Shown here piece after piece: positions 51,046 to 59,224 of a stretch of 64,000 nt of DNA; positions within the stretch are counted from its first letter, which is position 1, and each line of letters begins with the position of its first letter. The notes beneath the pieces are model-generated. The model did not search any database, was not told the DNA's origin, and saw only the letters and a program-made list of their open reading frames with translations. This DNA comes from Paenibacillus_E sp040812395 (GTDB lineage Bacteria; Bacillota; Bacilli; Paenibacillales; NBRC-103111), in assembly GCF_040812395.1 (NCBI RefSeq), contig NZ_JBFNXH010000013.1, positions 62,001 to 126,000 on the forward strand. The letters are read 5' to 3'. The translations under genes and the position numbers were made by a program.

Positions 51046-52998
51046 ATGATTAAATACGTCAGGAAACTACCGGGCATAAAGGCTCTGGCCATTGGTGTGC
51101 TCGCTGCCAGTCTGGCAATCGCTCCGGCTCCTGCCCGTGCAGATGCGGTGTGGGATCATTGGCAATTGGCGGATTCTCTCGTCGCAAGCGGAAATCGGGC
51201 GGGAGCTGTGGAACATTGGGTATATTTGGCCAATTATTACAGCGATACAGGAGAGTGGGAAAACGCTGCGCTCTTTTACGGTAAGCTGGATGCTTACTTT
51301 GATGAGATTGGCGACTATGGCCAAGCCATTCGCTATTATGAATTGGAAAACGAGAATTGGGTGAAGGCGGGAAAAGATTGGGGAGCTGTGAAGCTGCAGC
51401 GGGCAGATCAAATTCGAACAACCGTAGAATTGTACCGTCAAGAGGCGAATCAGACGGATTTGCAAGCGTCAGCACTTCCTAGTAACGGTCAACTTGCCAA
51501 ATTTGAGCCTGCTTTCGGCACTTACCTTGGCATGTATGCCGAACAGGACCCTAAAGTAGGCAATTTATTTACAAAAACAGAAGGTGTCTATGGCAAAAAG
51601 CACGCCATTTATTTGGCTTATGCTCATTGGGGACAAGCGTTTCCGGCTGCGTATGCCCGAAGAGCCAAAGAAGCAGGAGCTGCTTTGCAAATCGCTTGGG
51701 AGCCTGATGACGGGTTAGATCCTGTGTCGGAGGGCAGTTACTTGCATAAATGGGCGCAGGACGCGAAAACGGCTGGCATCCCGATCTTTTTGCGTTTTGC
51801 CGGCGAAATGAATGGAGCATGGGTGCCGTGGAATGGCAATCCAAGTGCGTATATCGAGAAGTTTCGCATGCTGCATGACGTGTTCGCCGAGGAAGCTCCT
51901 AATATTGCGATGGTATGGAGTCCAGGGGACGTGCCAGCGAACGATATCGACCCTTACTATCCGGGTGATGCTTATGTCGATTGGGTGGGAGTTAGCTTAT
52001 ACATTGAACCTTATGAGAATGGTGATCCTTCCTTGCCCTCGATGATTGCGACTAGCAGCGTTGAGCGATTAGCCAGGCTTTACAGCACCTATGCGGACCG
52101 TAAGCCGCTAATGCTAAGTGAAACGGGTGTCCCGCACTACGCTCATTCGGCGGATGAGGATTTTACGGAGTGGGCCAAGCTCAATTTGCAACGATTATAC
52201 GAGATTATGCCTTATAAATATCCGAGATTAAAAGCCATCACTTATTTTAATGTTGATCAAAAAATGGAGAATGCGAAGAACGACTATTCGTTAAGCGACT
52301 CGCCTGCTATACAAAACTATTACAGCAAACTAATCGCTAATCCTTATTTGCTGTCGAAGGTGTCACAAGGCGCTAAACCGGCGGATGGCATAGGTTATGT
52401 GCCCATTGATGACAGGCATCAAACATTTACGAAGCAGACAAAGGTGATTCCTTTTGTGAAAATACCCGATGTTTACATAGCTAAAGTGGAGTATCTACTT
52501 AATGGCCGCGTCATCGCGTCACAGACGGAAATGCCTTACGGATTGGAGCTGCAAGCGGGGCAAGTTCCGGAAAACTCCGTGATTCAGCTGCGTGTATACA
52601 ACAAATCGGATCATCTTGTTGCTGTTCGTTCTTTCGAACTTGCCTCACAGGTGTCCATTGTTATCGATGGAGAAGAGCGGAAGTTTGAGCAAGCGCCTGT
52701 TATCGTGAACGGCTCGACAATGGCTCCGCTTCGCGCCATCTTTGAGGCTCTGGGAGCAACTGTAGAATATAATGCGGCTTCTCATAGTATTACAGCTAGA
52801 AAAAGCGGCACAACCCTCCAGTTATCGCTGGGCCAGACTACCGCTTATAAGAACGGGAAAGCTTTTCAATTAGACGAGGCAGCGCAGTTGGTGAATGGAT
52901 TCACGGTTGCACCTGCGAGATTCGTTGGGGAGGCTTTTGGAGCCAATGTGACTTGGGACGGTGCTGTACGGACGGTGACCATGACGACAAAACCATGA
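51046..52998 (+). CDS. Secreted GH26-like glycoside hydrolase with TPR-like start and copper-amine-oxidase-N stalk domain
   Basis: A 650-residue exported protein: signal peptide 1-32 (ending APARADA), a helical TPR-like region (about 33-130, two WxxA..LYY-type repeats), a TIM-barrel with GH26 motifs RFAGEMNGAWVPW (acid/base Glu254) and LMLSETGVPHY (nucleophile Glu359), a beta domain, and a C-terminal copper amine oxidase N-like domain (about 540-650, MAPLRAIFEALGATVEY). GH26 enzymes cut beta-mannan and related glucans. The usual His before the acid/base Glu is Gly here, so the substrate may differ. Start ATG at 51046 with GGGGTG upstream. A strong terminator follows (53043). Confidence 0.85.
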   Translation: MIKYVRKLPGIKALAIGVLAASLAIAPAPARADAVWDHWQLADSLVASGNRAGAVEHWVYLANYYSDTGEWENAALFYGKLDAYFDEIGDYGQAIRYYELENENWVKAGKDWGAVKLQRADQIRTTVELYRQEANQTDLQASALPSNGQLAKFEPAFGTYLGMYAEQDPKVGNLFTKTEGVYGKKHAIYLAYAHWGQAFPAAYARRAKEAGAALQIAWEPDDGLDPVSEGSYLHKWAQDAKTAGIPIFLRFAGEMNGAWVPWNGNPSAYIEKFRMLHDVFAEEAPNIAMVWSPGDVPANDIDPYYPGDAYVDWVGVSLYIEPYENGDPSLPSMIATSSVERLARLYSTYADRKPLMLSETGVPHYAHSADEDFTEWAKLNLQRLYEIMPYKYPRLKAITYFNVDQKMENAKNDYSLSDSPAIQNYYSKLIANPYLLSKVSQGAKPADGIGYVPIDDRHQTFTKQTKVIPFVKIPDVYIAKVEYLLNGRVIASQTEMPYGLELQAGQVPENSVIQLRVYNKSDHLVAVRSFELASQVSIVIDGEERKFEQAPVIVNGSTMAPLRAIFEALGATVEYNAASHSITARKSGTTLQLSLGQTTAYKNGKAFQLDEAAQLVNGFTVAPARFVGEAFGANVTWDGAVRTVTMTTKP

Positions 52999-53042
52999 CG
53001 AGATCAGCCTACTCGAGGATATATCAAAAACGGAAAGCTTGG

Positions 53043-53074
53043 AGACCCTTAGTTACTACTAAGGGTCTTTTTCA
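53043..53074 (+). terminator. Terminator after the GH26-like gene
   Basis: AGACCCTTAGT and ACTAAGGGTCT form a perfect 11-bp stem with loop TACT, then TTTTTC. Confidence 0.9.
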
Positions 53075-53122
53075 CAGATAGCCTCCGTCGTCAGGCCGCC
53101 TTGATCTGTTATTGCTTGTCTT

Positions 53123-53612
53123 TTGCACGGGTGAGCGGAACGTGGGTGCGTTAAGAGGCGGTACTTTCGGTTGTAGGGACATTTCGCGGAACTACCGTGC
53201 GTTATGAGCAGGAAATGCTGGGTTGTAGGCACCGTTTCGCTCATTTAACGCACCCTAGTTCCCCTTCAGGAGGAGAAAAGGGACGTTATCGTGGAATAAG
53301 GCTCCGTAGTTCCGTCGATATCGCTGTGCAAGGGGAATAGGCGGTCCGGCAGCACCTTTTTTGCGAAGCTTGCGGAGGCGAAATGGACCTGGAATCGTAC
53401 TCTTATAGGGGTGTTCATGGATAGGAATACCGGATGGAAGACGGGTTAGGGGAAGAGAAGAAGAAGGCAGCACAAAGTAGAGCAGAAAGGGAATGGGTAT
53501 GGGGTGGAAAAAGCGGTTGGAACCCATGCCCAATCCATACCCAATTCACTCCCCATGACTGGACGTAGGGGTTTAGAACAAGAACCTGAGGCACAACCTC
53601 AGGTTCTACTTC
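53123..53612 (+). repeat. Long dispersed intergenic repeat, copy B
   Basis: Same orientation as copy A (21470-22012) and alignable along most of its length. GCGGAAC units lie at 53135 and 53186 (direct), 53239-53264 and 53294-53314 (inverted). It ends in a perfect hairpin AGAACCTGAGG / CCTCAGGTTCT. The downstream end is about 20 bp from the start of the next gene. No coding capacity is evident on either strand. Confidence 0.85.
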
Positions 53613-53634
53613 TTGCGAATTGAACGTCCATAAA

Positions 53635-54909
53635 ATGAATAAAACGTTATTTATCTTGATTTGTTTAAGTTTACTATTTAGCATGTCGTCCGTTCATGCG
53701 GCTGAAAGCAAGGAACTTCCTGCAACTAAGACGCCATTGTTGATCATTGATAGCCAAGCAAAGGAATCCATAGAGCGTTTGACAGCAATAAAAGGGAAGT
53801 CGGATGAGACACTTCAAAAAGCTCTTCTGGAACTGTCACCTTCTTATCAAGATTCCGATTCCATAAAAAGTCTGCTGCAAGGAGTCGGTGATACCCCGAG
53901 AACGATTGCTGTAAATGAACGGGAACTATTGGAAGTTAAAGGCCTGCAAGAATCCGTGAAAGCTTGGTACGATCAAGGAAAGCAGATTTTTTTGTATGGC
54001 CAACATATAAAAGTTATTACAGCCGAACATTTGTTTGGGATAACGCTTGTACCTGAAAATAAAGAGAAAATAATCAAAGATAAGCAAGTAAAAGATTTGC
54101 AAATTTTCGGAATAAAAAAAGATGGGCATTTGAATCAATTATTTATGGGACAAATTACATTAGCTGGTGAAGAAGGCGCCAGTACTTCTTCTGCCCTTCG
54201 TCATGACGAAGGCATTCAATCTGTGCTCTCCGCAGTCAGTATGATTGCACGAAAACATAGAGAACCTGTTGCCTCTATGCTCCCCCCAGGCGATGGCGAT
54301 GGACCCTACCCTTGTATGAAGTGTAATCCCGAACCGGAACCGGATGCTGTCGTCTTGACAGGAACCGACGCGAATTATTTATATGTAAACTATGAAGGAG
54401 CTTCTGTGATTGCATCGGTGCTTTATAGCGAATGGAGTTTAAATAGAAATTTCAGCCATGATACAGGAAGCAATTACGATCTTTTTTACATCAACGATAG
54501 CGTGTATTTAGATAGTTATAACGGGGCTTATGGTAAAAAATTGGCCGTATATCACCAACTTCCCTATTATCAGAAAGATGACATTGCTGGATGGGGGCCT
54601 TTGGATAGCAATACGAGAATCATAGATGGCGAGTGGAGGTATTATCCAGTTAAGCTGCCTTGGAATGTTTCTTGGTATTCAAGCAGTTATGGAGACCTTA
54701 GTTTTACTTCGCAGAAGCTCACGAATTCGGAGGAAACCGTATATTGGCAATTGACTAATCCTCCATATCATGCAAGATTTCAGCCGGGGACGGCGGTGAA
54801 ATCATACTATACCTATGCATACATGCGATTAACGCATACGGCAGATGTGCAATTCGGTAATAACACATATTTCTTCTCTCTATCTCGAGATGTTATTTAC
54901 GATTATTAG
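53635..54909 (+). CDS. Orphan secreted protein, 424 residues
   Basis: Signal peptide MNKTLFILICLSLLFSMSSVHA (1-22) and no other membrane segment. The first half (about 30-200) looks alpha/beta with LLIIDSQAKESIERL. A linker contains PPGDGDGPYPCMKCNPEPEPD with two cysteines and many prolines. The second half (about 235-424) is rich in Tyr, Ser, Trp and Asn and predicted all-beta, resembling an extracellular binding domain. No family recognised. ATG at 53635 (TTG at 53620 possible) without a good ribosome site. Codon use is AT-richer than its neighbours, and the repeat lies directly upstream, both consistent with acquisition. Confidence 0.65.
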   Translation: MNKTLFILICLSLLFSMSSVHAAESKELPATKTPLLIIDSQAKESIERLTAIKGKSDETLQKALLELSPSYQDSDSIKSLLQGVGDTPRTIAVNERELLEVKGLQESVKAWYDQGKQIFLYGQHIKVITAEHLFGITLVPENKEKIIKDKQVKDLQIFGIKKDGHLNQLFMGQITLAGEEGASTSSALRHDEGIQSVLSAVSMIARKHREPVASMLPPGDGDGPYPCMKCNPEPEPDAVVLTGTDANYLYVNYEGASVIASVLYSEWSLNRNFSHDTGSNYDLFYINDSVYLDSYNGAYGKKLAVYHQLPYYQKDDIAGWGPLDSNTRIIDGEWRYYPVKLPWNVSWYSSSYGDLSFTSQKLTNSEETVYWQLTNPPYHARFQPGTAVKSYYTYAYMRLTHTADVQFGNNTYFFSLSRDVIYDY

Positions 54910-55022
54910 TTCATTTAAGAGAAATGTGCTCATTTGCACCATGCAATTAATGGTTTTGTCCAATCTATCTCTCTATGACTCTCATAACATATAGTATCTT
55001 CAAAGAGAGGAGTTGATAGAAT

Positions 55023-55439
55023 ATGGCAAATCAAATTTTGAGCTACGAAGGTGTTACTGTCACCCCTGTTACCGACGGTGTACAAATCCCAGTCCCTCAA
55101 ACGCCGGCAGGAGTTGGAATTGCCGCAGTCAGAGTGAATATTACCAGCGCATTCCCCAATGTCGTCGAGCTGAAAGCAACTGTGGGTGTGCGAGCCGATG
55201 CAGGTACAGGCAGCATTTTATTCCGTATTTTCCGCGATGCTCAAGAAATCTACTACGGGCGTCAAGGATTGGAATCGGGCTATGAAAAATACTATCTGAT
55301 TACGCTGCAAGCAATTGATGTCGTTGCGCCTCTCGGTTCCCATGGTTATACGTTATCCGTCGAGTCTTTGACACCAGGCCTGTCTGCTACTGTGATAGGT
55401 CCTCTGAATCTTAGCGCACTAGTCATCGATGCAATCTAA
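55023..55439 (+). CDS. Exosporium protein C-like / spore-surface protein
   Basis: A 138-residue protein without signal peptide, predicted all-beta. VELKATVGVRADAGTGSILFRIFRD, LESGYEKYYLITLQAIDVVAP and YTLSVESLTPG resemble small exosporium or coat proteins of Bacillus and Paenibacillus, an identification by memory of pattern. A ribosome site AGAGAGGAG precedes the ATG. CATATAGTA at 54988-54996 matches a SigK-type -10 box (CATA-N3-TA), but no matching -35 was found. Ends at a terminator (55538). Confidence 0.6.
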   Translation: MANQILSYEGVTVTPVTDGVQIPVPQTPAGVGIAAVRVNITSAFPNVVELKATVGVRADAGTGSILFRIFRDAQEIYYGRQGLESGYEKYYLITLQAIDVVAPLGSHGYTLSVESLTPGLSATVIGPLNLSALVIDAI

Positions 55440-55537
55440 TTCACTTTATTTGTAATCGGAATGAAATCTAATTTTCATCTTAGATTAATGAAACATGTTT
55501 ATAATAAAACTCGACCCCCTTTTAAATATATAACCTT

Positions 55538-55571
55538 AGACCCCAGCCCGTTGCTGTGGGTCTCTTTTTTT
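55538..55571 (+). terminator. Terminator after the exosporium-like gene
   Basis: AGACCC and GGGTCT with inner CAGC / GCTG, then seven T. Confidence 0.8.
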
Positions 55572-55579
55572 GCTGTTGA

Positions 55580-57502
55580 TTAAGCGTTTTGAAGCGCATG
55601 CTGGACTTCTTCGACAATGGACAGGGCTGCGCTGCGGGCGCTGGAAAATGCGCGTTCTGCAAGTTCGCCTTTGCCTGTGCAACCGTCTCCGCAGAAGTAG
55701 AAGGGCACATTCTCCACGCGAGTAGGCAAAAGGTTGTTGGAAGCAATGTTTTTCACGCTGGAAACCATCGCCTTCTTTGAAACCCGTTTAACCGCTGTAA
55801 CATCGCGCCAGCCGGGATAATGCATATCGAACAGAGCTTCCATTTGGAGTGTCTTTTTCTCCAGGTAGGCTTTACGCTCTTCCTCATTGTCGAAACGGTC
55901 GCTCAAGTAAGCGATACCTTGCAGCAGCTGCCCGCCTTCTGGCACGAGCGTATGATCCGTTGCCGAAACGTCGCTGATAAACAGTTTGTTGTCCATATCG
56001 CTGATGTAGCTGAAAGGTCTGGCGACTACGCGGCTAAGTCCAACATCATACACCATGACTTCCGTTGCCGTATTCGATTCGTACGGGGCAAGGAATGGCT
56101 CCCATGCGGTGGCTTTAAGCAGCTTCACAACCTGTTGCACCGGCATCGCGAAAATAACCTTGTCAAAGGCTTCTTCACGGTTTTTCGTTTGCAAAATAAA
56201 CTTGCGATCCGCATAGCGCAGGCTGTCAACGCCTTCTTGAATAGCGAGTTCCCATCTGCCGGAACTAGTCATTTTTTGTTTTAATTGGTTGGTGATAACC
56301 GCCCAGCTGCCTAGCACGTAGTTCACCGGTTTACTGGAAAGAAACAGGTTGTGATAATACTCACTGATGACTGCGCCGGACACGTTGCGCGCATCTTCCG
56401 GCGCGATGAAGAAATTGGAGCAGACGAGATGTTCCCACAACTCTTTTACATCCTCATCGGCATTCGATTCCGCTAAGTAGTCAGCCAATGTTGCGTAGTT
56501 TTTCAAATTATGAATATTAGCGATGATAGCGGCAATTTCACCTACGAAACGAACTTTTTGAGCTGTGTTAAGCAGATCCGTTCTGAGTAGGTTTATGGCG
56601 TCTAGCGGTGCAGGAGTCAATTGGTTATGTTTGGCATAAAACACTTTTCGTTTATCCACCTGTTTAGAACTGAAGGAAAGCCCGAGTTCTTTTTCCATGG
56701 ATGATAAGGTATGGCGGTCGATGCCATAAACGGCATGGGCGCCATAGTTAAGGGTAAAGCCCGCCTTTTCATAAGTAAACGCGCGCCCGCCAAGCTGCGG
56801 ACTACGTTCGAATAAGATACCTTCAACATGCGGATTTTCAGATAAATAAGCTGCCGCGGTCAATCCGGCCAAGCCGCCGCCAATAATCGCTACTTTCATT
56901 TTGTTTTCCTCCTTGGGGACTGGTTCTACCTGCAGTTGTGCGTAGGGCTCCTCAGAACGGAGGCCAGCCCATAGCCAGGCTAAGTTGCTTCTTATCATGG
57001 AGAGTAAATCTTCGTTATCCTGGATGCACCATTTGAGAATGGTTCCTTGATACATACCTACGAGCAGATCGATTTTTCTCGGTTCAGGCAGCCAATGAAG
57101 CAAGCTTTCAGATAGTATGCGCATTTGGAGCTGATCTTCCGCTTTGACCGTGTCGTTTTGTAGAGCTAGTGCTTGTAAACTGCGGATGAGCCTAGGATAT
57201 TGGCAAATGTTGGACGCTAAGTCTACAAATAACCGGTTGATATGACCTTCAAGCGATTGCACCCTTGAAGGAGGCTGTTTCACCCATTCTCTGATCAATT
57301 CAATTTGTTTGCTGTAGATGGCTGAAATAATGGCGTCTTTACTTTTGAAATAGTGATAAAAGGTTCCCTTTGACGTACTCGTTGAAGCAATAATGTCGTC
57401 TACGGATACGTTCTCGTACCCTTTCTCCATAAACATGGTTAAAGCGGCTTCCATCATCATATCCCGCTTTTTGCGGGTGGAAGCTCTCATGAACTGACTC
57501 AT
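55580..57502 (-). CDS. TetR-family regulator joined in frame to an FAD-dependent oxidoreductase
   Basis: One open frame of 640 codons. Residues 1-195 are a TetR regulator (helix-turn-helix ENVSVDDIIASTSTSKGTFYHYFKSKDAI), and residues 202-640 a phytoene-desaturase/amine-oxidase-like flavoprotein (MKVAIIGGGLAGLTAAAYLSE, LGGRAFTYE, and CGDGCTGKGELAERAFSSARSAA at the end). There is no stop codon between them. AAGGAGGA at 56907-56914, 7 nt before the internal ATG at 56899, is a full ribosome site, so the flavoprotein (439 residues) may also be made alone. Start ATG at 57502 with GGAGTGA upstream. A 15-bp palindrome (57550-57564) upstream is a likely TetR operator, so autoregulation is expected. 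Confidence 0.88.
   Translation of the reverse strand: MSQFMRASTRKKRDMMMEAALTMFMEKGYENVSVDDIIASTSTSKGTFYHYFKSKDAIISAIYSKQIELIREWVKQPPSRVQSLEGHINRLFVDLASNICQYPRLIRSLQALALQNDTVKAEDQLQMRILSESLLHWLPEPRKIDLLVGMYQGTILKWCIQDNEDLLSMIRSNLAWLWAGLRSEEPYAQLQVEPVPKEENKMKVAIIGGGLAGLTAAAYLSENPHVEGILFERSPQLGGRAFTYEKAGFTLNYGAHAVYGIDRHTLSSMEKELGLSFSSKQVDKRKVFYAKHNQLTPAPLDAINLLRTDLLNTAQKVRFVGEIAAIIANIHNLKNYATLADYLAESNADEDVKELWEHLVCSNFFIAPEDARNVSGAVISEYYHNLFLSSKPVNYVLGSWAVITNQLKQKMTSSGRWELAIQEGVDSLRYADRKFILQTKNREEAFDKVIFAMPVQQVVKLLKATAWEPFLAPYESNTATEVMVYDVGLSRVVARPFSYISDMDNKLFISDVSATDHTLVPEGGQLLQGIAYLSDRFDNEEERKAYLEKKTLQMEALFDMHYPGWRDVTAVKRVSKKAMVSSVKNIASNNLLPTRVENVPFYFCGDGCTGKGELAERAFSSARSAALSIVEEVQHALQNA
56907..56914 (-). 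promoter_or_regulatory. Internal ribosome binding site for the flavoprotein part
   Basis: AAGGAGGA lies 7 nt before the ATG at 56899 (protein start MKVAIIGGG), inside the coding sequence of the TetR-flavoprotein frame. It indicates that the two parts were, or still are, two genes whose separating stop codon is missing. Confidence 0.8.
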
Positions 57503-57549
57503 CGGCTCACTCCATTCCAACCACGATTTATTTTTATTATATGCCTAAT

Positions 57550-57564
57550 TAGACTGTCAGTCTA
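57550..57564. promoter_or_regulatory. Putative TetR operator
   Basis: TAGACTGTCAGTCTA is a perfect 15-bp palindrome with a one-base centre, 47 bp upstream of the TetR start and 134 bp upstream of rsgA. Size and symmetry are typical of TetR operators. It could also affect the divergent GTPase gene. Confidence 0.65.
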
Positions 57565-57698
57565 CAATAGAATTGACCGTTGTTAAGCCTGTTTTGATAA
57601 AGGAGAAAAAATAATTTACAACGATTGTTTCCCGTGTAGTGCCGTATGCTTCAGTCTATACTTTGGGTTAGATGCACAGGAAAGGATGAATACGACGT

Positions 57699-58760
57699 TT
57701 GAACCTAATAGATTTGGGATGGAATCCCTTTTTTGAAGAAGCTTTTGAACCCTATAAACAAGAAGGATACTGTGTGGGGCGGGTTTCCTTAGAGCATAAA
57801 CATATGTACCGCGTCCAAACCGAAACAGGTGAAGCGTTGGCTGAAGTATCCGGCAAGATGCGCCATCTGGCCATGCGTCGCGAGGATTATCCGGCCGTAG
57901 GAGACTGGGTTGCGCTTTCTGTACGCGCAGAGGAACGGCGGGCAACGATTCATGTTGTTCTGCCGCGCAAGAGTAAGTTTTCCCGCAAAGTAGCAGGCGA
58001 AGTCACAGATGAACAAATAGTCGCTACGAATGTAAACACCGTATTTCTAGTTACTGCGTTAAATCTTGATTTTAATGTGCGGCGAATCGAAAGGTATCTC
58101 GTTTTGGCGTGGGAGAGTGGCGCGAATCCGGTTATTGTTCTGAGCAAGGCGGATTTATGCCAGGATTCAGAAGCCAAAGCCGCAAAGGTAGCGGAGATAG
58201 CAGTTGGCGTTCCCATTCATATTATCAGCTCTGCCGAGAATCGCGGCCTAACGGAACTGGCTGCTTATGTAGGCAAAGGCCAGACCGTTGCGCTGCTGGG
58301 CTCATCTGGCGTCGGGAAGTCCACGTTAGTTAATCGCATTTATGGCAAGGAAATTTTGGAAACCGGCGATATTCGCGACGGCGACGATAAAGGAAAACAT
58401 ACGACGACGCACCGTGAGCTGATTGCATTGCCGGGGGGAGGGATACTGATCGACACGCCGGGTATGCGTGAGCTGCAGTTGTGGGATGCTTCCGAGGGGC
58501 TTAGTGCTTCTTTTCAAGATATCGAAGAACTAGGAGCTAATTGTTTCTATCAAGATTGCAGACATGAGAACGAACCCAGGTGCGCCGTTAAACAGGCGCT
58601 CCTAACGGGGGATCTTGAGCAGGAACGCTTCAACAGCTACCTTAAGCTTCAAAAAGAACTCGCTTATTTGGCGCGTAAAGAAGATAAAGGGCTTCAAGCA
58701 GCCGAGAAAGCGAAATGGAAGAAGATCCATCAGGCGGCCAAAAGTCAGCGCAATCGCTAA
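57699..58760 (+). CDS. rsgA: Ribosome small subunit-dependent GTPase A (RsgA family, long type)
   Basis: A 353-residue circularly permuted GTPase: an OB fold at about 40-110, then G4 VLSKADL before G1 GSSGVGKST and G3 DTPGM, and a zinc finger (C-x5-C-x-H-x6-C around CFYQDCRHENEPRCAVK). RsgA matures the 30S decoding centre. It is about 55 residues longer than YloQ (298) and not in the pknB-rpe context, so it is probably the second paralogue seen in several Paenibacillaceae. Start TTG at 57699 with AAAGGATG upstream. Divergent from the TetR gene. Confidence 0.9.
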   Translation: MNLIDLGWNPFFEEAFEPYKQEGYCVGRVSLEHKHMYRVQTETGEALAEVSGKMRHLAMRREDYPAVGDWVALSVRAEERRATIHVVLPRKSKFSRKVAGEVTDEQIVATNVNTVFLVTALNLDFNVRRIERYLVLAWESGANPVIVLSKADLCQDSEAKAAKVAEIAVGVPIHIISSAENRGLTELAAYVGKGQTVALLGSSGVGKSTLVNRIYGKEILETGDIRDGDDKGKHTTTHRELIALPGGGILIDTPGMRELQLWDASEGLSASFQDIEELGANCFYQDCRHENEPRCAVKQALLTGDLEQERFNSYLKLQKELAYLARKEDKGLQAAEKAKWKKIHQAAKSQRNR

Positions 58761-58802
58761 TTAAGCCTATTTCTTCAGCTCCAAGTAGCCATCTGTCTAC
58801 AG

Positions 58803-58975
58803 ATGAATATGCGGTTGGCAGAGTATGCGTATCCATACTATGGTTTTCCGTATTCTTGTCCGGGTTATGGGTTCCTAGGCGAAGATTTGTACGTTGTGTA
58901 GTGCCGCTAGCAGGGTTGTTGGCGTTACCATATATTGACATATTACTAAATATTAACTTGGGAGCGTCACGGTGA
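58803..58975 (+). pseudogene. Possible frameshifted Tyr-rich small protein
   Basis: The first frame reads MNMRLAEYAYPYYGFPYSC then PGYGF and soon stops (58901). A shift of one base near 58870 continues as PRRRFVRCVVPLAGLLALPY and ILLNINLGASR, with a hydrophobic stretch, ending at 58975 just inside a terminator. Together this resembles short Tyr-rich, one-helix spore proteins. No ribosome site is seen. Weak evidence. Confidence 0.25.
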
Positions 58976-58995
58976 ATGAATCGTGGCGTTTTTTG
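58963..58995 (+). terminator. Terminator downstream of rsgA
   Basis: GCGTCACG and CGTGGCGT (one G-T), then six T. Confidence 0.75.
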
Positions 58996-59224
58996 CTTTC
59001 CTCACTTCCTAACGCTTGAATTTAGTGCAAATTTCCCGTTAGTTTGAGTGTTTATCGCAATACATGTTAGTTGAGTGTCACATAAAAATCCGAAGTTGGG
59101 ATATTTTCGAAAACTTATTGTCTTAATCAGCAGAGATTGCTATATTATTGTGTAATAAAACATTACATACATATTGGTGTTTCGTTTTAAAGTGAACATA
59201 AATATGACATAAGGGAGAAGTTCT

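Larger units (their letters stand above)
58761..59224. other. Intergenic region after rsgA
   Basis: Holds a possible frameshifted small gene (58803-58975) and a terminator (58963-58995). Bases 59000-59220 are AT-rich with no gene. No clear SigD promoter was found for the chemoreceptor gene that follows. Confidence 0.5.

Noticed and set aside
54988..54996. SigK promoter for the exosporium-like gene
   Set aside because: Only the -10 box fits; no -35 AC element at the right distance.
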